Assembly (NCBI RefSeq): GCF_019455385.1
Contig: NZ_JACOFR010000033.1
Coordinates: forward strand, 1 to 64,000
Direction of reading: 5' to 3'
Source of the DNA: Bradyrhizobium sp. BR 10289
GTDB lineage: Bacteria; Pseudomonadota; Alphaproteobacteria; Rhizobiales; Xanthobacteraceae
Length of the DNA: 64,000 nucleotides
Part shown: piece by piece, positions 18,021 to 27,922 of the stretch
Layout of the letters: every line of letters begins with the position of its first letter
How positions within the stretch are numbered: the first letter of the stretch is position 1
Translations under genes and position numbers: made by a program
Notes under the pieces: generated by a model
The model's database searches: none
The model's input: only the letters and a program-made list of their open reading frames with translations
Told to the model about the DNA's origin: nothing

Positions 18021-19442
18021 TCAGTACCGGTAATGATCCGACTTGTACGGGCCTTCCTGCTTCACGCCGATATAATCGGCCTGGTCCTTGCGGAGCTCGG
18101 TGAGCTTGACGCCGATCTTGGCGAGGTGCAGGCGGGCGACCTTCTCGTCGAGGGTCTTGGGCAGCACGTAGACTTCCTTCTTGTACTTGCCGTCCTTGTT
18201 GTTGGCGAACAGCTCGATCTGCGCCAGCGTCTGGTTGGTGAAGGAGGCCGACATCACGAAGGACGGGTGGCCCATCGCGTTGCCGAGGTTCACGAGACGG
18301 CCTTCCGACAGCAGGATGATGCGGTGCTTGTCGGGGAATTCGATCTCGTCGACCTGCGGCTTGATATTGGTCCACTTCAGGTTACGCAGACCCGCGATCT
18401 GGATCTCATTGTCGAAATGGCCGATGTTGCAGACGATGGCGCGATCCTTCATCGCGCGCATGTGCTCGATTGTGATGATGTCCTTGTTGCCGGTCGCGGT
18501 GACGAAGATGTCGGCGCGCGGGGCGGCGTCTTCCATCGTCGTGACCTCGTAGCCTTCCATCGCGGCCTGCAGCGCGCAGATCGGATCGACTTCCGACACC
18601 ATCACGCGGCAGCCGGCCTGGCGCAGCGAGGCCGCCGAGCCCTTGCCCACGTCGCCGAAGCCCGCGACCATCGCGGTCTTGCCCGACATCATCACGTCGG
18701 TGCCGCGGCGAATGCCGTCGACCAACGATTCACGACAGCCATAGAGGTTGTCGAACTTCGACTTCGTGACGCTGTCGTTGACGTTGATCGCGGGCCACAG
18801 CAGCTTGCCGGCCTTCTGCATCTCGTAGAGACGATGCACGCCCGTGGTAGTCTCTTCCGAGACGCCCTTGATGCTGGCGGCAATGCCTGCGAAGTAGCCC
18901 TTCGGCTTTTCCTTGAGCTGCTTCTTCAGGAGCGCAAAGAACACTTCCTCTTCTTCGGAACCGGGCTTGTCGAGGAACGCGGTGTCGCCGTTCTCGGCGC
19001 GCAGGCCGAGATGGACGTACATGGTGGCGTCACCGCCGTCATCGAGGATCATGTTCGGGTGACCGCCGCCGTGCCAGTCGAACAGCTTTGCGGTGTAATC
19101 CCAGTAATCCTTCAGCGTCTCGCCCTTGACAGCGAAGACGGGAATGCCGGCGGCCGCGATCGCGGCAGCGGCGTGGTCCTGCGTCGAATAGATGTTGCAG
19201 GAGACCCAGCGGATGTCGGCGCCGAGTGCGGCGAGCGTCTCGATCAACACGCCGGTCTGGATCGTCATGTGGAGGGAGCCGGCGATGCGGGCGCCCTTCA
19301 GCGGCTGCTTCGGGCCGTACTCCTCGCGGGTGGCCATCAGGCCGGGCATCTCGGTCTCGGCGAGCGAGAGCTCCTTGCGGCCGAAATCGGCGAGCGAAAT
19401 ATCCTTGACGATGTAATCGGTGAAGCCGGGCTTCGCGTTCAT
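18021..19442 (-). CDS. ahcY: Adenosylhomocysteinase (SAH hydrolase)
   Basis: A 473-residue cytosolic NAD-dependent enzyme that splits S-adenosylhomocysteine into adenosine and homocysteine and so relieves product inhibition of methyltransferases. The protein starts with DYIVKDISLADFGRKELSLAETEMPGL, holds the NAD motif VAGFGDVGKGSA, and ends in the family C-terminus KSDHYRY. It also has the roughly 40-residue insertion typical of proteobacterial SahH. AGGAC lies upstream of the ATG at 19442. metK is 121 bp upstream on the same strand, giving both halves of the methyl cycle together. Confidence 0.97.
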   Translation of the reverse strand: MNAKPGFTDYIVKDISLADFGRKELSLAETEMPGLMATREEYGPKQPLKGARIAGSLHMTIQTGVLIETLAALGADIRWVSCNIYSTQDHAAAAIAAAGIPVFAVKGETLKDYWDYTAKLFDWHGGGHPNMILDDGGDATMYVHLGLRAENGDTAFLDKPGSEEEEVFFALLKKQLKEKPKGYFAGIAASIKGVSEETTTGVHRLYEMQKAGKLLWPAINVNDSVTKSKFDNLYGCRESLVDGIRRGTDVMMSGKTAMVAGFGDVGKGSAASLRQAGCRVMVSEVDPICALQAAMEGYEVTTMEDAAPRADIFVTATGNKDIITIEHMRAMKDRAIVCNIGHFDNEIQIAGLRNLKWTNIKPQVDEIEFPDKHRIILLSEGRLVNLGNAMGHPSFVMSASFTNQTLAQIELFANNKDGKYKKEVYVLPKTLDEKVARLHLAKIGVKLTELRKDQADYIGVKQEGPYKSDHYRY

Positions 19443-19523
19443 TTGCGAGTGTCCTGTTGTTGAACGGGCATTCCGGCACGCCTCGAAGAGGCGCCCCGGA
19501 ATCGCGACGAGTGGATTTCAAGG

Positions 19524-19551
19524 ATTCCGGGTTCGCATGCGAACCCGGAAT
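19524..19551. terminator. 28-bp perfect palindrome between metK and ahcY
   Basis: ATTCCGGGTTCGCA is followed directly by its exact reverse complement, with no mismatch across 28 bp. It lies 12 bp past the metK stop, so a terminator or RNA-processing role is plausible. There is no U run on the metK strand. It also resembles the ends of dispersed rhizobial repeats seen at 24100 and 44779. Confidence 0.5.
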
Positions 19552-19563
19552 GACGCACAAAAA

Positions 19564-20760
<1,197 letters not shown>

Positions 20761-20823
20761 CAAGTAACCCCTTGTTCCGCCACTCGACGGCGGTTTGTTT
20801 GCGATGTTGAGCGATGGATGATG
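20761..20823 (-). promoter_or_regulatory. metK leader hairpin, possible regulatory RNA
   Basis: On the metK strand the leader contains CCGCC, a 7-nt loop and GGCGG, followed by AACAAGGGGTTACTTG and then the ATG. The GGTT just before the start can pair with the AACC that begins the hairpin, so an alternative fold or pseudoknot covering the ribosome site is possible. Several alphaproteobacterial metK leaders carry SAM-sensing RNAs. I could not match this one to a known consensus, so this is only a candidate. Confidence 0.3.
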
Positions 20824-22176
20824 TCAATCACGCCGTCGCGAGATGACGTAGGATTCGTCTAGAAACCAGAGCCCGTTGTATTTTCGGAGCACGTCCCTGG
20901 CGGCGTCCAGAGTACGGCCGTTTTGAGTCATATCTGCCAACCGGTCGTCCTCGATCTGAGCGACATACACCGCCGCATTCCACGCTGCAAAGGCCGTCGA
21001 GGTCCCGATGGAGCCGGTGACCTCGTTGGGCAGCGCTTCCATATCATACCTGAAGATCGAGCGGTTATCAGCGTATGCATTAAAATTTAAGTCACGGCCC
21101 AACGACCCAAGCTCGTACTTCACGGCGCGCAATAGCTCATGACGGCTGACCGAGAAAGGATTTTCTCCGGGCCAGATCGCCTGGATCATTTCCATGCCCG
21201 GATCCTGGCCGTGGGAGTGGATTCCGATCAGCCGTCCCCCCGGCCGGAGCGCCCGCGCCAGCGGCGCGATAATCCGTTTTGCCCGGAAATTGACCGAGGA
21301 TAGCGCCCGGTACGGCTGGGAGGCGATGACAAGGTCGAAATTGGCCTCGGTCTGGCCCGGCCGCGGAATGGTCGAATCCAGCAAAAACCTGTGGTCCTCG
21401 CGATAGAGCACCAGGACGACGGGGCGTTCATAGAGCGGCATGGCCGTGCGCGGGCTGATCGCCGCACGCCAGTTCTGCTCCAGGAACGGCCGCAGCTCGG
21501 CAATCTGGGCTTCAAACTCGCCCGATGAGCCGCCCCGCAGTGGAACCTCGTGCCAGACGGTGGCCGCAGCCGCGGCAGGCGAGGCCGGGGTCAGCCAGGG
21601 CGCCTCCGAATAGAACATGTTGGTGAAGACGAACACCGAAGCCGGATGTTCGAAAATGCGGTCCGGCACCTTCTCCAGCGTCAGGCGCAAATCCTCGAGG
21701 CTGAGCTCCTTGCCGGCCACGTAGAACGGCATGTGCGGATAGCGCTGGTGCGTAGCGCGCAGCACGCGTGCCAGCACCGTGCCATCGCCGACGCCGGCGT
21801 CGAAGATGCGCAGCGCCGGCGGACGCGGATGGATGGCGGAAAGCTCCAGCGCCACCCGGTCCGCAATCACCCGCTTCTCGCTGCAGGTGTGGACGAACAG
21901 CAGGTATTTCTGCCGGTTCTCGAAGAAACGGAAATTGCCGCGGGGATCGCGCTTTTCGGGCGGCACCTGAAGCCCCCGCGGCGGCGGCAGGCCGGTCGTC
22001 GATGCCGCGATATAGGCCTGGATCCGCTCCAGCGTATCGATGGTGATGCGCTTGCCCTCGCGCAGACGCTGCACCAGCTTCCCATCATTCACCGCACGCC
22101 GGCCGAAGGTCGATTCCGCCATGCCCGCCTTGCGGCAGAACTCGGTGATTTGGCTCAGGATTTCGTCGTTTTTCAT
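20824..22176 (-). CDS. Predicted SAM-dependent methyltransferase with N-terminal HTH-like region
   Basis: A 450-residue soluble protein starting at the ATG at 22176; the frame is open to 22533 but that extension looks non-coding. Residues 5-58 (ILSQITEFCRKAGMAESTFGRRAVNDGKLVQRL) resemble an XRE-like helix-turn-helix. A class I methyltransferase motif I (FDAGVGDGT, 125-133) follows, and a second segment (FDLVIASQPYRALSS) may form the active-site strand. The two-part layout is unusual. I do not recognise a named family or substrate. It stands directly upstream of metK (63 bp) and ahcY on the same strand, which fits SAM-dependent chemistry. Confidence 0.6.
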   Translation of the reverse strand: MKNDEILSQITEFCRKAGMAESTFGRRAVNDGKLVQRLREGKRITIDTLERIQAYIAASTTGLPPPRGLQVPPEKRDPRGNFRFFENRQKYLLFVHTCSEKRVIADRVALELSAIHPRPPALRIFDAGVGDGTVLARVLRATHQRYPHMPFYVAGKELSLEDLRLTLEKVPDRIFEHPASVFVFTNMFYSEAPWLTPASPAAAAATVWHEVPLRGGSSGEFEAQIAELRPFLEQNWRAAISPRTAMPLYERPVVLVLYREDHRFLLDSTIPRPGQTEANFDLVIASQPYRALSSVNFRAKRIIAPLARALRPGGRLIGIHSHGQDPGMEMIQAIWPGENPFSVSRHELLRAVKYELGSLGRDLNFNAYADNRSIFRYDMEALPNEVTGSIGTSTAFAAWNAAVYVAQIEDDRLADMTQNGRTLDAARDVLRKYNGLWFLDESYVISRRRD

Positions 22177-22348
22177 GAGTGGGAAGGCGGTGGGCAGAAT
22201 AGTTGGGGATTGCCTCTTACCAAATTCTGCCCACTGGGGAAATAGGGGCCAAATCCCGTCCACCGCAGTGTTCGCACCGGGGGACGGGTGAACCCCATGG
22301 CCCTGCCGGGCAACAAACAAGCGCTTCTCCTCCAACCGGACGACCGCC

Positions 22349-24061
22349 ATGCGCCGCCTGCTCGTCGCGCTCTGCCTGCTCACCCCCGCGCTCTGGTCGG
22401 CACCCGCCCTCGCGCAGGCGCGCAACCAGCTCGGGCCGCTCTGCACCACCGAGACCACGCCGGCGGACCAGATGGTCGACGCCTGCAGCAAGATCATCGC
22501 GCTGAAGGTGTTCAAGGGCGGGCAGCTTGCCACCGTCTATTTCTGGCGCGCCGTCGCCTGGAACAAGAAGGGCGACTACGCCAGCGTCATCGCTGACGCC
22601 ACCGAGGCGATCCGGCTGCAGCCGAGCCAGGCCGTCTATAACCTCAGGGGATCGGCCTATTACGACAAGGGGGACTACGACATTGCGATTGCGGATTTCG
22701 ACGATGCGCTGAAGCTCGGCCCTCCCAGTGGCATCATCTTCCACAATCGCGGCAATGCCTGGCGCGGCAAGCACGACTATGCCAAGGCGATCGCCGACTA
22801 TGACGCTGCGATCAAGTCAGATCCGAGATCGGCGTTCTCGTTCCAGAACCGCGGCATCTCGAAAGAGGCACTCGGCGATCTCGACGGTGCGCTCGCCGAC
22901 ATCAATCAGGCCATCCGGCTCGACCCGACGCTGCCGCAGCCGCTGATCAACCGCACCTCGATCTGGCGGGCCAAGGGCGATCTCGATCGCGCCATTGCCG
23001 ATGGCAGCGAGGCGATCCGGCTCGCCAAGGACAAGCCGGCCGTCAACATCATGACGCCGCCCAACAGCGTGCTGATCTCGGGCTATACCCATCGCGCACT
23101 CGCCTATGAAGCGAAGGGCGACTATGCCCGCGCCCGCGACGACTACAACGCGACGCTGGCGATCGTGGCGTCCGATGCCGGCAGCAAGGCCAACCAGGCG
23201 ACCGCAAAGGTGCGGCTGTCGCTGGTCACGGATGCAGCCGCGCCGATCCCGCGCGATGCGCCCTCGCCCGCAGCGCAGCCGGCGACAACTCCCGCTCCGC
23301 AGCAGACCGGTGCCGCGCCCTCGCCTGCTCCGGCTGCCCGCGGCACGCGGATGGCGCTGATCATCGGCAACGGCGCCTATGCGCATGTGAAGGCGCTGCC
23401 CAATCCGCCCAACGATGCGCGCGCGGTCGCCAAGAGCCTGCGCGACATCGGCTTCACGGTGTCGGAGGGTGTCGATCTCGACCGCGCCGCGATGCAGAAG
23501 ATGACGCGCGGCTTCCTGCGCGAGGCGGCGCGGGCGCAAGTCGCCGTGGTCTATTACGCCGGGCATGGCGTGCAGGTCGACGGCCGCAACTATCTCATTC
23601 CGGTCGACGTCGAGCTCAAGCCGGGCACGGGCATGACCGAGGCGATGATCGACATGGACACGATCATGGCCGGCCTCGACGACCAGGTCCGCACCAACAT
23701 TTTGATCTTCGATGCTTGCCGCAACAATCCGATGGCGCAGCAGGTCGCGTCCGTGGGCGTGAATCGCGGCATCGAAGGCGCCTCGGGCCTCGCGGCGCCG
23801 ACGAGCCTGGGCGCCGGTGCGACGCTGGGCGCGGGCACGCTGATTGCTTTCGCCACCGCGCCGGGCCAGGTCGCGCTCGACGGCGAAGGCGCGAACTCAC
23901 CGTTCTCCGCCGCCCTTTCCCGCCATATCGGCACGCCCGGGCTGGAGGTGCAGCAGATGCTGACACGGGTACGGGCGGAAGTGGTCTCGACCACGAAGAA
24001 CAAGCAGGTGCCGTGGTCGAACTCATCGCTGCTGGGTGAGGTCTATCTGGCGGAGAAGTGA
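22349..24061 (+). CDS. Exported TPR-caspase (peptidase C14 family)
   Basis: A 570-residue protein. Residues 1-22 form a signal peptide with a likely cut after ALA. Residues 60-290 hold about six TPR units (KGDYASVIADATEAI, KGDYDIAIADFDDAL, KHDYAKAIADYDAAI and so on). A Pro/Ala-rich linker leads to a caspase domain from about 330, beginning MALIIGNGAYAHVKALPNPPNDA. The catalytic pair is H406 in YYAGHGVQ and C457 in FDACRNNP, both intact. Bacterial caspase homologues of this kind cleave after basic residues where tested, and roles range from signalling to cell death. Export suggests a periplasmic action here. No obvious partner gene is adjacent. Confidence 0.88.
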   Translation: MRRLLVALCLLTPALWSAPALAQARNQLGPLCTTETTPADQMVDACSKIIALKVFKGGQLATVYFWRAVAWNKKGDYASVIADATEAIRLQPSQAVYNLRGSAYYDKGDYDIAIADFDDALKLGPPSGIIFHNRGNAWRGKHDYAKAIADYDAAIKSDPRSAFSFQNRGISKEALGDLDGALADINQAIRLDPTLPQPLINRTSIWRAKGDLDRAIADGSEAIRLAKDKPAVNIMTPPNSVLISGYTHRALAYEAKGDYARARDDYNATLAIVASDAGSKANQATAKVRLSLVTDAAAPIPRDAPSPAAQPATTPAPQQTGAAPSPAPAARGTRMALIIGNGAYAHVKALPNPPNDARAVAKSLRDIGFTVSEGVDLDRAAMQKMTRGFLREAARAQVAVVYYAGHGVQVDGRNYLIPVDVELKPGTGMTEAMIDMDTIMAGLDDQVRTNILIFDACRNNPMAQQVASVGVNRGIEGASGLAAPTSLGAGATLGAGTLIAFATAPGQVALDGEGANSPFSAALSRHIGTPGLEVQQMLTRVRAEVVSTTKNKQVPWSNSSLLGEVYLAEK

Positions 24062-24099
24062 GGGCGGTGATGCGGGATGATGTGCCCCCAACACCGGTG

Positions 24100-24268
24100 T
24101 CATCGCCCGGCTCTGACCGGGCGATCCAGTATTCCAGAGACGTTTGTGATTTAATCGATGGCCGCGGCGTACTGGATTCCCCGCTTGCCGCCTGCGCTAA
24201 AGCTTCGGCGCGCCCAGATCAAACCTCGGCGAAGCCTTGGCGTAGCCGGGTCGCGGGGAATGACAGCG
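24100..24268. repeat. Dispersed rhizobial palindromic repeat, copy 1
   Basis: The stretch opens with a hairpin (CGCCCGG...CCGGGCG), contains GATCCAGTATTCCAGAG and GCCGCGGCGTACTGGATTCC, and ends CGGGGAATGACAG. The core is the reverse complement of the one at 44779-44878 (TACTGG/CCAGTA ends around a GCCGCGG block). No gene lies in the stretch, which separates the caspase and the convergent MetE-like gene. Confidence 0.7.
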
Positions 24269-24281
24269 GAGCCAGTGGGGC

Positions 24282-25400
24282 CTATTGGCCCCACACTTCC
24301 TTCGCGATCTCAACCGCAAGGCTCAGCTTGGCCCACTGCTCTTCCTCGGAAAGGATGTTGCCCTCTTCGGTCGAGGCAAAGCCGCATTGCGGCGACAGCG
24401 CGAGCTGCTCGAGCGGAGCGAACTTGGAGGCTTCCTCCAGACGGCGCTTGATGTCGTCCTTCTTCTCGAGCTCGCCGAACTTCGAGGTGATGACGCCGAC
24501 CACGACGACCTTGTTGCCCTTGGGCAGGAAGCGCAGCGGCTCGAAGCCGCCGGCGCGGTCAGAGTCGTATTCGAGGAAGTAGCCGTCGTAATTGGTGCCG
24601 GCCAGCATGGTCTCCGCCACCGGCTCGTAGCCGCCCGACGAGATCCAGGTCGAACGGAAATTGCCGCGGCAGACATGCGTCGTCACCACCATGTCGGCAG
24701 GCTTCTCGGCCAGCGCGTAGTTGATGATGCGGGCGTAGATCTGCTGCAGACCTTCGGGATTGTCGCCGCGCTCGCGGGCCTTCTGCAGCTCGTCCGGCGA
24801 GCAGAGATAAGCCCACACCGTGTCGTCGAACTGGAGGTAGCGGCAGCCGGCGTCGTAGAACGCCTTGACGGCCTTGCGGTACGTCTTGCCGAGGTCCTCG
24901 TAGAACGCGTCGAGATCGGGATAGACGTCCTTGGAGATCGACTTGCGGCCGCCGCGGAAGTGCAGCACCGCTGGCGAGGGGATCGTCATCTTGGCGGTGA
25001 CGTGGGCCTGGTCGGCGACCTTCTTCAGGAAGCGGAAATGCTCCAGCATCGGGTGATCATCGGGGAAGTCGAGCTTGTCGATCACCCGCACCGCGTCGTG
25101 ACGGGTCTGCACGCCCGCGAACTGGATGCCGGCGTCGGGGTGGAACAGCTCGCAGCCGGTCAGCTTTGCCAGGAAGTCGAAATGCCACCAGGAGCGGCGG
25201 AATTCGCCGTCGGTCGCGAGCTTCAGGCCGATCGAGGCCTGCTTGTGCACGACCTTCTCGATCTCCATGTCCTCGATCTTGCGCAGATCGTCGGCCGAGA
25301 TCTCGCCCTTCTCGAGACGGCTGCGGGCCTCCTTGATCTTGGCCGGACGCAGGAGGCTGCCGACCTCGTCGGCGCGGAAGGGGGCTTTGGTTCGCTGCAT
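24282..25400 (-). CDS. Cobalamin-independent methionine synthase family protein (MetE C-terminal type)
   Basis: A 372-residue protein equal to the catalytic half of MetE only. The zinc ligands are visible as His and Cys in TTHVCRGNFR and a later Cys in LSPQCGFAS. The N-terminus, FRADEVGSLLRP, is typical of the short YxjG/MetE-like group. These enzymes transfer a methyl group to homocysteine from folate or from another methyl donor. Lacking the N-terminal MetE domain, it may use a non-polyglutamylated or corrinoid-bound donor, which is inference. GGAGTCAG precedes the ATG at 25400. It lies close to metK and ahcY, in keeping with methionine metabolism. Confidence 0.88.
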   Translation of the reverse strand: MQRTKAPFRADEVGSLLRPAKIKEARSRLEKGEISADDLRKIEDMEIEKVVHKQASIGLKLATDGEFRRSWWHFDFLAKLTGCELFHPDAGIQFAGVQTRHDAVRVIDKLDFPDDHPMLEHFRFLKKVADQAHVTAKMTIPSPAVLHFRGGRKSISKDVYPDLDAFYEDLGKTYRKAVKAFYDAGCRYLQFDDTVWAYLCSPDELQKARERGDNPEGLQQIYARIINYALAEKPADMVVTTHVCRGNFRSTWISSGGYEPVAETMLAGTNYDGYFLEYDSDRAGGFEPLRFLPKGNKVVVVGVITSKFGELEKKDDIKRRLEEASKFAPLEQLALSPQCGFASTEEGNILSEEEQWAKLSLAVEIAKEVWGQ

Positions 25401-25420
25401 TTTCTGACTCCCTGGAAATT

Positions 25421-26137
25421 TTAGTGGGCCGCCGCCCCGGCGACGCCGAGGTGGCGCTCCAGGACAGACGGGTCGGCTTTCAGTGCGGCGCTCGGAGCGT
25501 CGTGGACGATCGTTCCGCGCTCCAATATCACAACGCGGTCGGCGAGCCCCAGAATCTTTTGCGCGTTCTGCTCGACGATGATGGAGCAGATGCCGCCGGC
25601 CCGGGTGATGGTCCCGATCGCCTTCAAGAGCTCCTCGACGATGATGGGGGCGAGGCCCTCGGTCGGCTCATCCAACAACAGGACCTTCGGATTGAGAGTC
25701 AGCGCGCGGCCGATCGCGAGCATCTGCTGCTCGCCGCCGGAGAGCTGGTTGCCGAAATTGCTCCGTCGCTCCTTCAGCCGCGGGAACATCTCGTAGACCT
25801 TCTCGACCGTCCAGGGACCGGGCTGGGCCACCGCGGTCATGTTCTCCTCCACCGTGAGCGAGCGGAAGATGTTGCGCTCCTGCGGCACCCAGCCGATGCC
25901 GGCGCGGGCCCGCTGATCCGGCCGCAAGGCGGTAATGTCAGTGCCGGCGAGCGCGACGGTACCGGAGAATCGCCGGGTGACGCCGACGATGGAGTTGATC
26001 AGCGTGGTCTTGCCGGTCCCGTTGCGGCCGAGCAGCGCCAGCACCTGGCCCTCGGCGAGGGACAGGCTCATCTTCGGCAGCACCACGGCCTCGCCATAGC
26101 CGGCGCGGAGCTGGTCGATCGCGAGCAGGTCAGACAT
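25421..26137 (-). CDS. livF: Branched-chain amino acid-type ABC transporter ATP-binding protein, LivF type
   Basis: A 238-residue ATPase with Walker A GRNGTGKTT, signature LSGGEQQ, Walker B VLLLDEPTEGL and EQNAQKIL, the LivF subtype pattern. It powers uptake together with LivG, two permeases (LivH, LivM) and a periplasmic binding protein, all on the minus strand at 26130-30177. It overlaps the livG end by 8 bp, indicating translational coupling. The liv family carries branched-chain amino acids but also amides, urea and aromatic acids, so the substrate is open. Confidence 0.92.
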   Translation of the reverse strand: MSDLLAIDQLRAGYGEAVVLPKMSLSLAEGQVLALLGRNGTGKTTLINSIVGVTRRFSGTVALAGTDITALRPDQRARAGIGWVPQERNIFRSLTVEENMTAVAQPGPWTVEKVYEMFPRLKERRSNFGNQLSGGEQQMLAIGRALTLNPKVLLLDEPTEGLAPIIVEELLKAIGTITRAGGICSIIVEQNAQKILGLADRVVILERGTIVHDAPSAALKADPSVLERHLGVAGAAAH

Positions 26138-26885
26138 TGACCGCCTCCTCGCCGAGATAGACCGCCTTGACCTGCGGATCGCGCGCGACTTGCTCGGGCG
26201 GCCCTTCGGTCAAGAGCGCGCCAGAGACCAGCACCGAGATGCGGTCGGCAAAGGAGAAGACGAGATCCATGTCGTGCTCGATCAGCAGCACCGTGACGTC
26301 GCGCGGCAGCGCGCCCACCACAGCGAGAATGTCATGGCGCTCGCTCTCAGGCACGCCAGCCGCGGGTTCATCCAGCAGCAGCACGCGCGGCTTGGCCGCG
26401 ATCGCCACCGCGATCTCGAGCAGGCGCTGCTTGCCGTAAGGCAGCGTCACGGTCTGTTCGTTCATGACGTCGAGCAGATGGAAGTGCGTCAGCAGATCAG
26501 CGATCTCGCCGTTGACGTCGCTACGCGTGCCCATGCGCCGCCACCAGTCGCCGCCGTGGCCGAGGCGCTCGGACACCGCAAGGCCGATTGTCTCGAGTGG
26601 GGTCAGGTCCGGATAGAGCTGGTTGATCTGGAACGTGCGCGACAGGCCGCGCAGCACGCGCTTGTGCACGGGCAGATCGGTGATGTCCTGGCCTTCGAGC
26701 AGGATGCGCCCGGAGTTCGGCTTGAGCACGCCGGTGAGCTGGTTGATGACCGTGGTCTTGCCGGCGCCGTTCGGGCCGATCAACGCATGACGGGCGCCCT
26801 GCTCGATTCTGAGGGAGAGATCGCGCGTGACGCGCAAGCCGCCGAACTGCTTTTCGAGGTTCCGGGTTTCGAGCACGATGGTCAT
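26130..26885 (-). CDS. livG: Branched-chain amino acid-type ABC transporter ATP-binding protein, LivG type
   Basis: A 251-residue ATPase with Walker A GPNGAGKTT, the LivG feature RTFQINQLYPDLTPLETI, and Walker B VLLLDEPAAGVPESE. The usual LSGG signature is replaced here by TLPYGKQRLLE, as in many LivG proteins. Its start overlaps the livM stop by 4 bp (ATGA), and its end overlaps livF. It pairs with LivF as the ATPase heterodimer. Confidence 0.92.
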   Translation of the reverse strand: MTIVLETRNLEKQFGGLRVTRDLSLRIEQGARHALIGPNGAGKTTVINQLTGVLKPNSGRILLEGQDITDLPVHKRVLRGLSRTFQINQLYPDLTPLETIGLAVSERLGHGGDWWRRMGTRSDVNGEIADLLTHFHLLDVMNEQTVTLPYGKQRLLEIAVAIAAKPRVLLLDEPAAGVPESERHDILAVVGALPRDVTVLLIEHDMDLVFSFADRISVLVSGALLTEGPPEQVARDPQVKAVYLGEEAVNV

Positions 26886-27922
26886 GCGTCGCTCTCCGGC
26901 ACGGCGACGACAGCCTTGCGACCCGCGACCTGCTTGACGACCAGGTTCGGCACGTAGAGCACCCAGCGATGCAGGCGCTGGCGGCCGACCAGCACGATCA
27001 CGACCAGCACGAGGCCGATCCAGAACTGCCAGTATTGCGGGGTGATGGTGGAGAATAACTCCTGGAGCATGCGGAAGATCACCGCGCCGATCAGGCCACC
27101 ATAGAGATAACCGGTACCCCCGATGACCAGCACGAGCATCAGGTCGGCCGAGCGCTCGAAGGCGAACACGTCGAGCGAGGCGATCGCCGTGGTCTGGGTG
27201 AACAGCGCGCCGGCGATGCCGGCATAGAACGCCGCGAGCGTGTAGATCGCGATCAGGCGGCGGTTGACGGGGATGCCGATCGCGGCCGCGCGCAGCGGAT
27301 TGTTCTTGATCGCGCGCAGCGACAGGCCGAACGGCGAGTGCACGATGCGGCGGGCGAGCAGGAACAGCAGGAACAGCACGGCGAGCGAATAGAAGAACCC
27401 GGCCTTGCCGAACATGTCGAACGGGATCTCGCCGAAGATCGGCTGCATCTCGATGCCTTGCAGGCCGTCGGTGCCGCCGGTGATGTTGGAGAAGCGTTCG
27501 GCGAGCGCTTCCAAGAGCAACGCGATGCCGAGCGTCACCATCAGCCGGGTGAGGTCGACGCCGCGGATCACCAGGAAGCTGGTGGCAAAGCCCAGCACCA
27601 TCGCGGCGAGCCCGGCGACGATCAGCGCCAGCACGGGCTCGTTGACGATCCCGTGCAGCGCCAGCAATCCCGCGGCATAGGCGCCGACGCCGAAGAAGGC
27701 GGCGTGGCCGAGCGAGACGATGCCGGCATAGCCGAGGATCAGATCGAGCGACATCGCGAACAGCGCCAGCCGCAGAATGTCGGTCATGATCAGGTAGCGC
27801 GAAGGAAATGCGAAGCCGCAGGCCAGCACGATGAGCCAGAAGGCAACTTCGCCATAATGCCAGCGCGCCTGGCGCTGAGCGGAATGACCGACGTCGGAAG
27901 CAGCGCTCATCGGCAAACTCAA
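26882..27922 (-). CDS. livM: Branched-chain amino acid-type ABC transporter permease, LivM type
   Basis: A 346-residue permease with about ten membrane segments. The motifs LDLILGYAGIVSLGHAAFFGVGAYAAGLL and RAIKNNPLRAAAIGIPVNRRLIAIY are typical of LivM, the second being the ATPase-contact loop. It overlaps both neighbours by 4 bp. The final residues are longer and more charged than in many LivM proteins. Confidence 0.92.
   Translation of the reverse strand: MSLPMSAASDVGHSAQRQARWHYGEVAFWLIVLACGFAFPSRYLIMTDILRLALFAMSLDLILGYAGIVSLGHAAFFGVGAYAAGLLALHGIVNEPVLALIVAGLAAMVLGFATSFLVIRGVDLTRLMVTLGIALLLEALAERFSNITGGTDGLQGIEMQPIFGEIPFDMFGKAGFFYSLAVLFLLFLLARRIVHSPFGLSLRAIKNNPLRAAAIGIPVNRRLIAIYTLAAFYAGIAGALFTQTTAIASLDVFAFERSADLMLVLVIGGTGYLYGGLIGAVIFRMLQELFSTITPQYWQFWIGLVLVVIVLVGRQRLHRWVLYVPNLVVKQVAGRKAVVAVPESDA

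Noticed and set aside
18033..19463. 476-codon plus-strand open frame opposite ahcY
   Set aside because: Antisense shadow of a well-identified gene.
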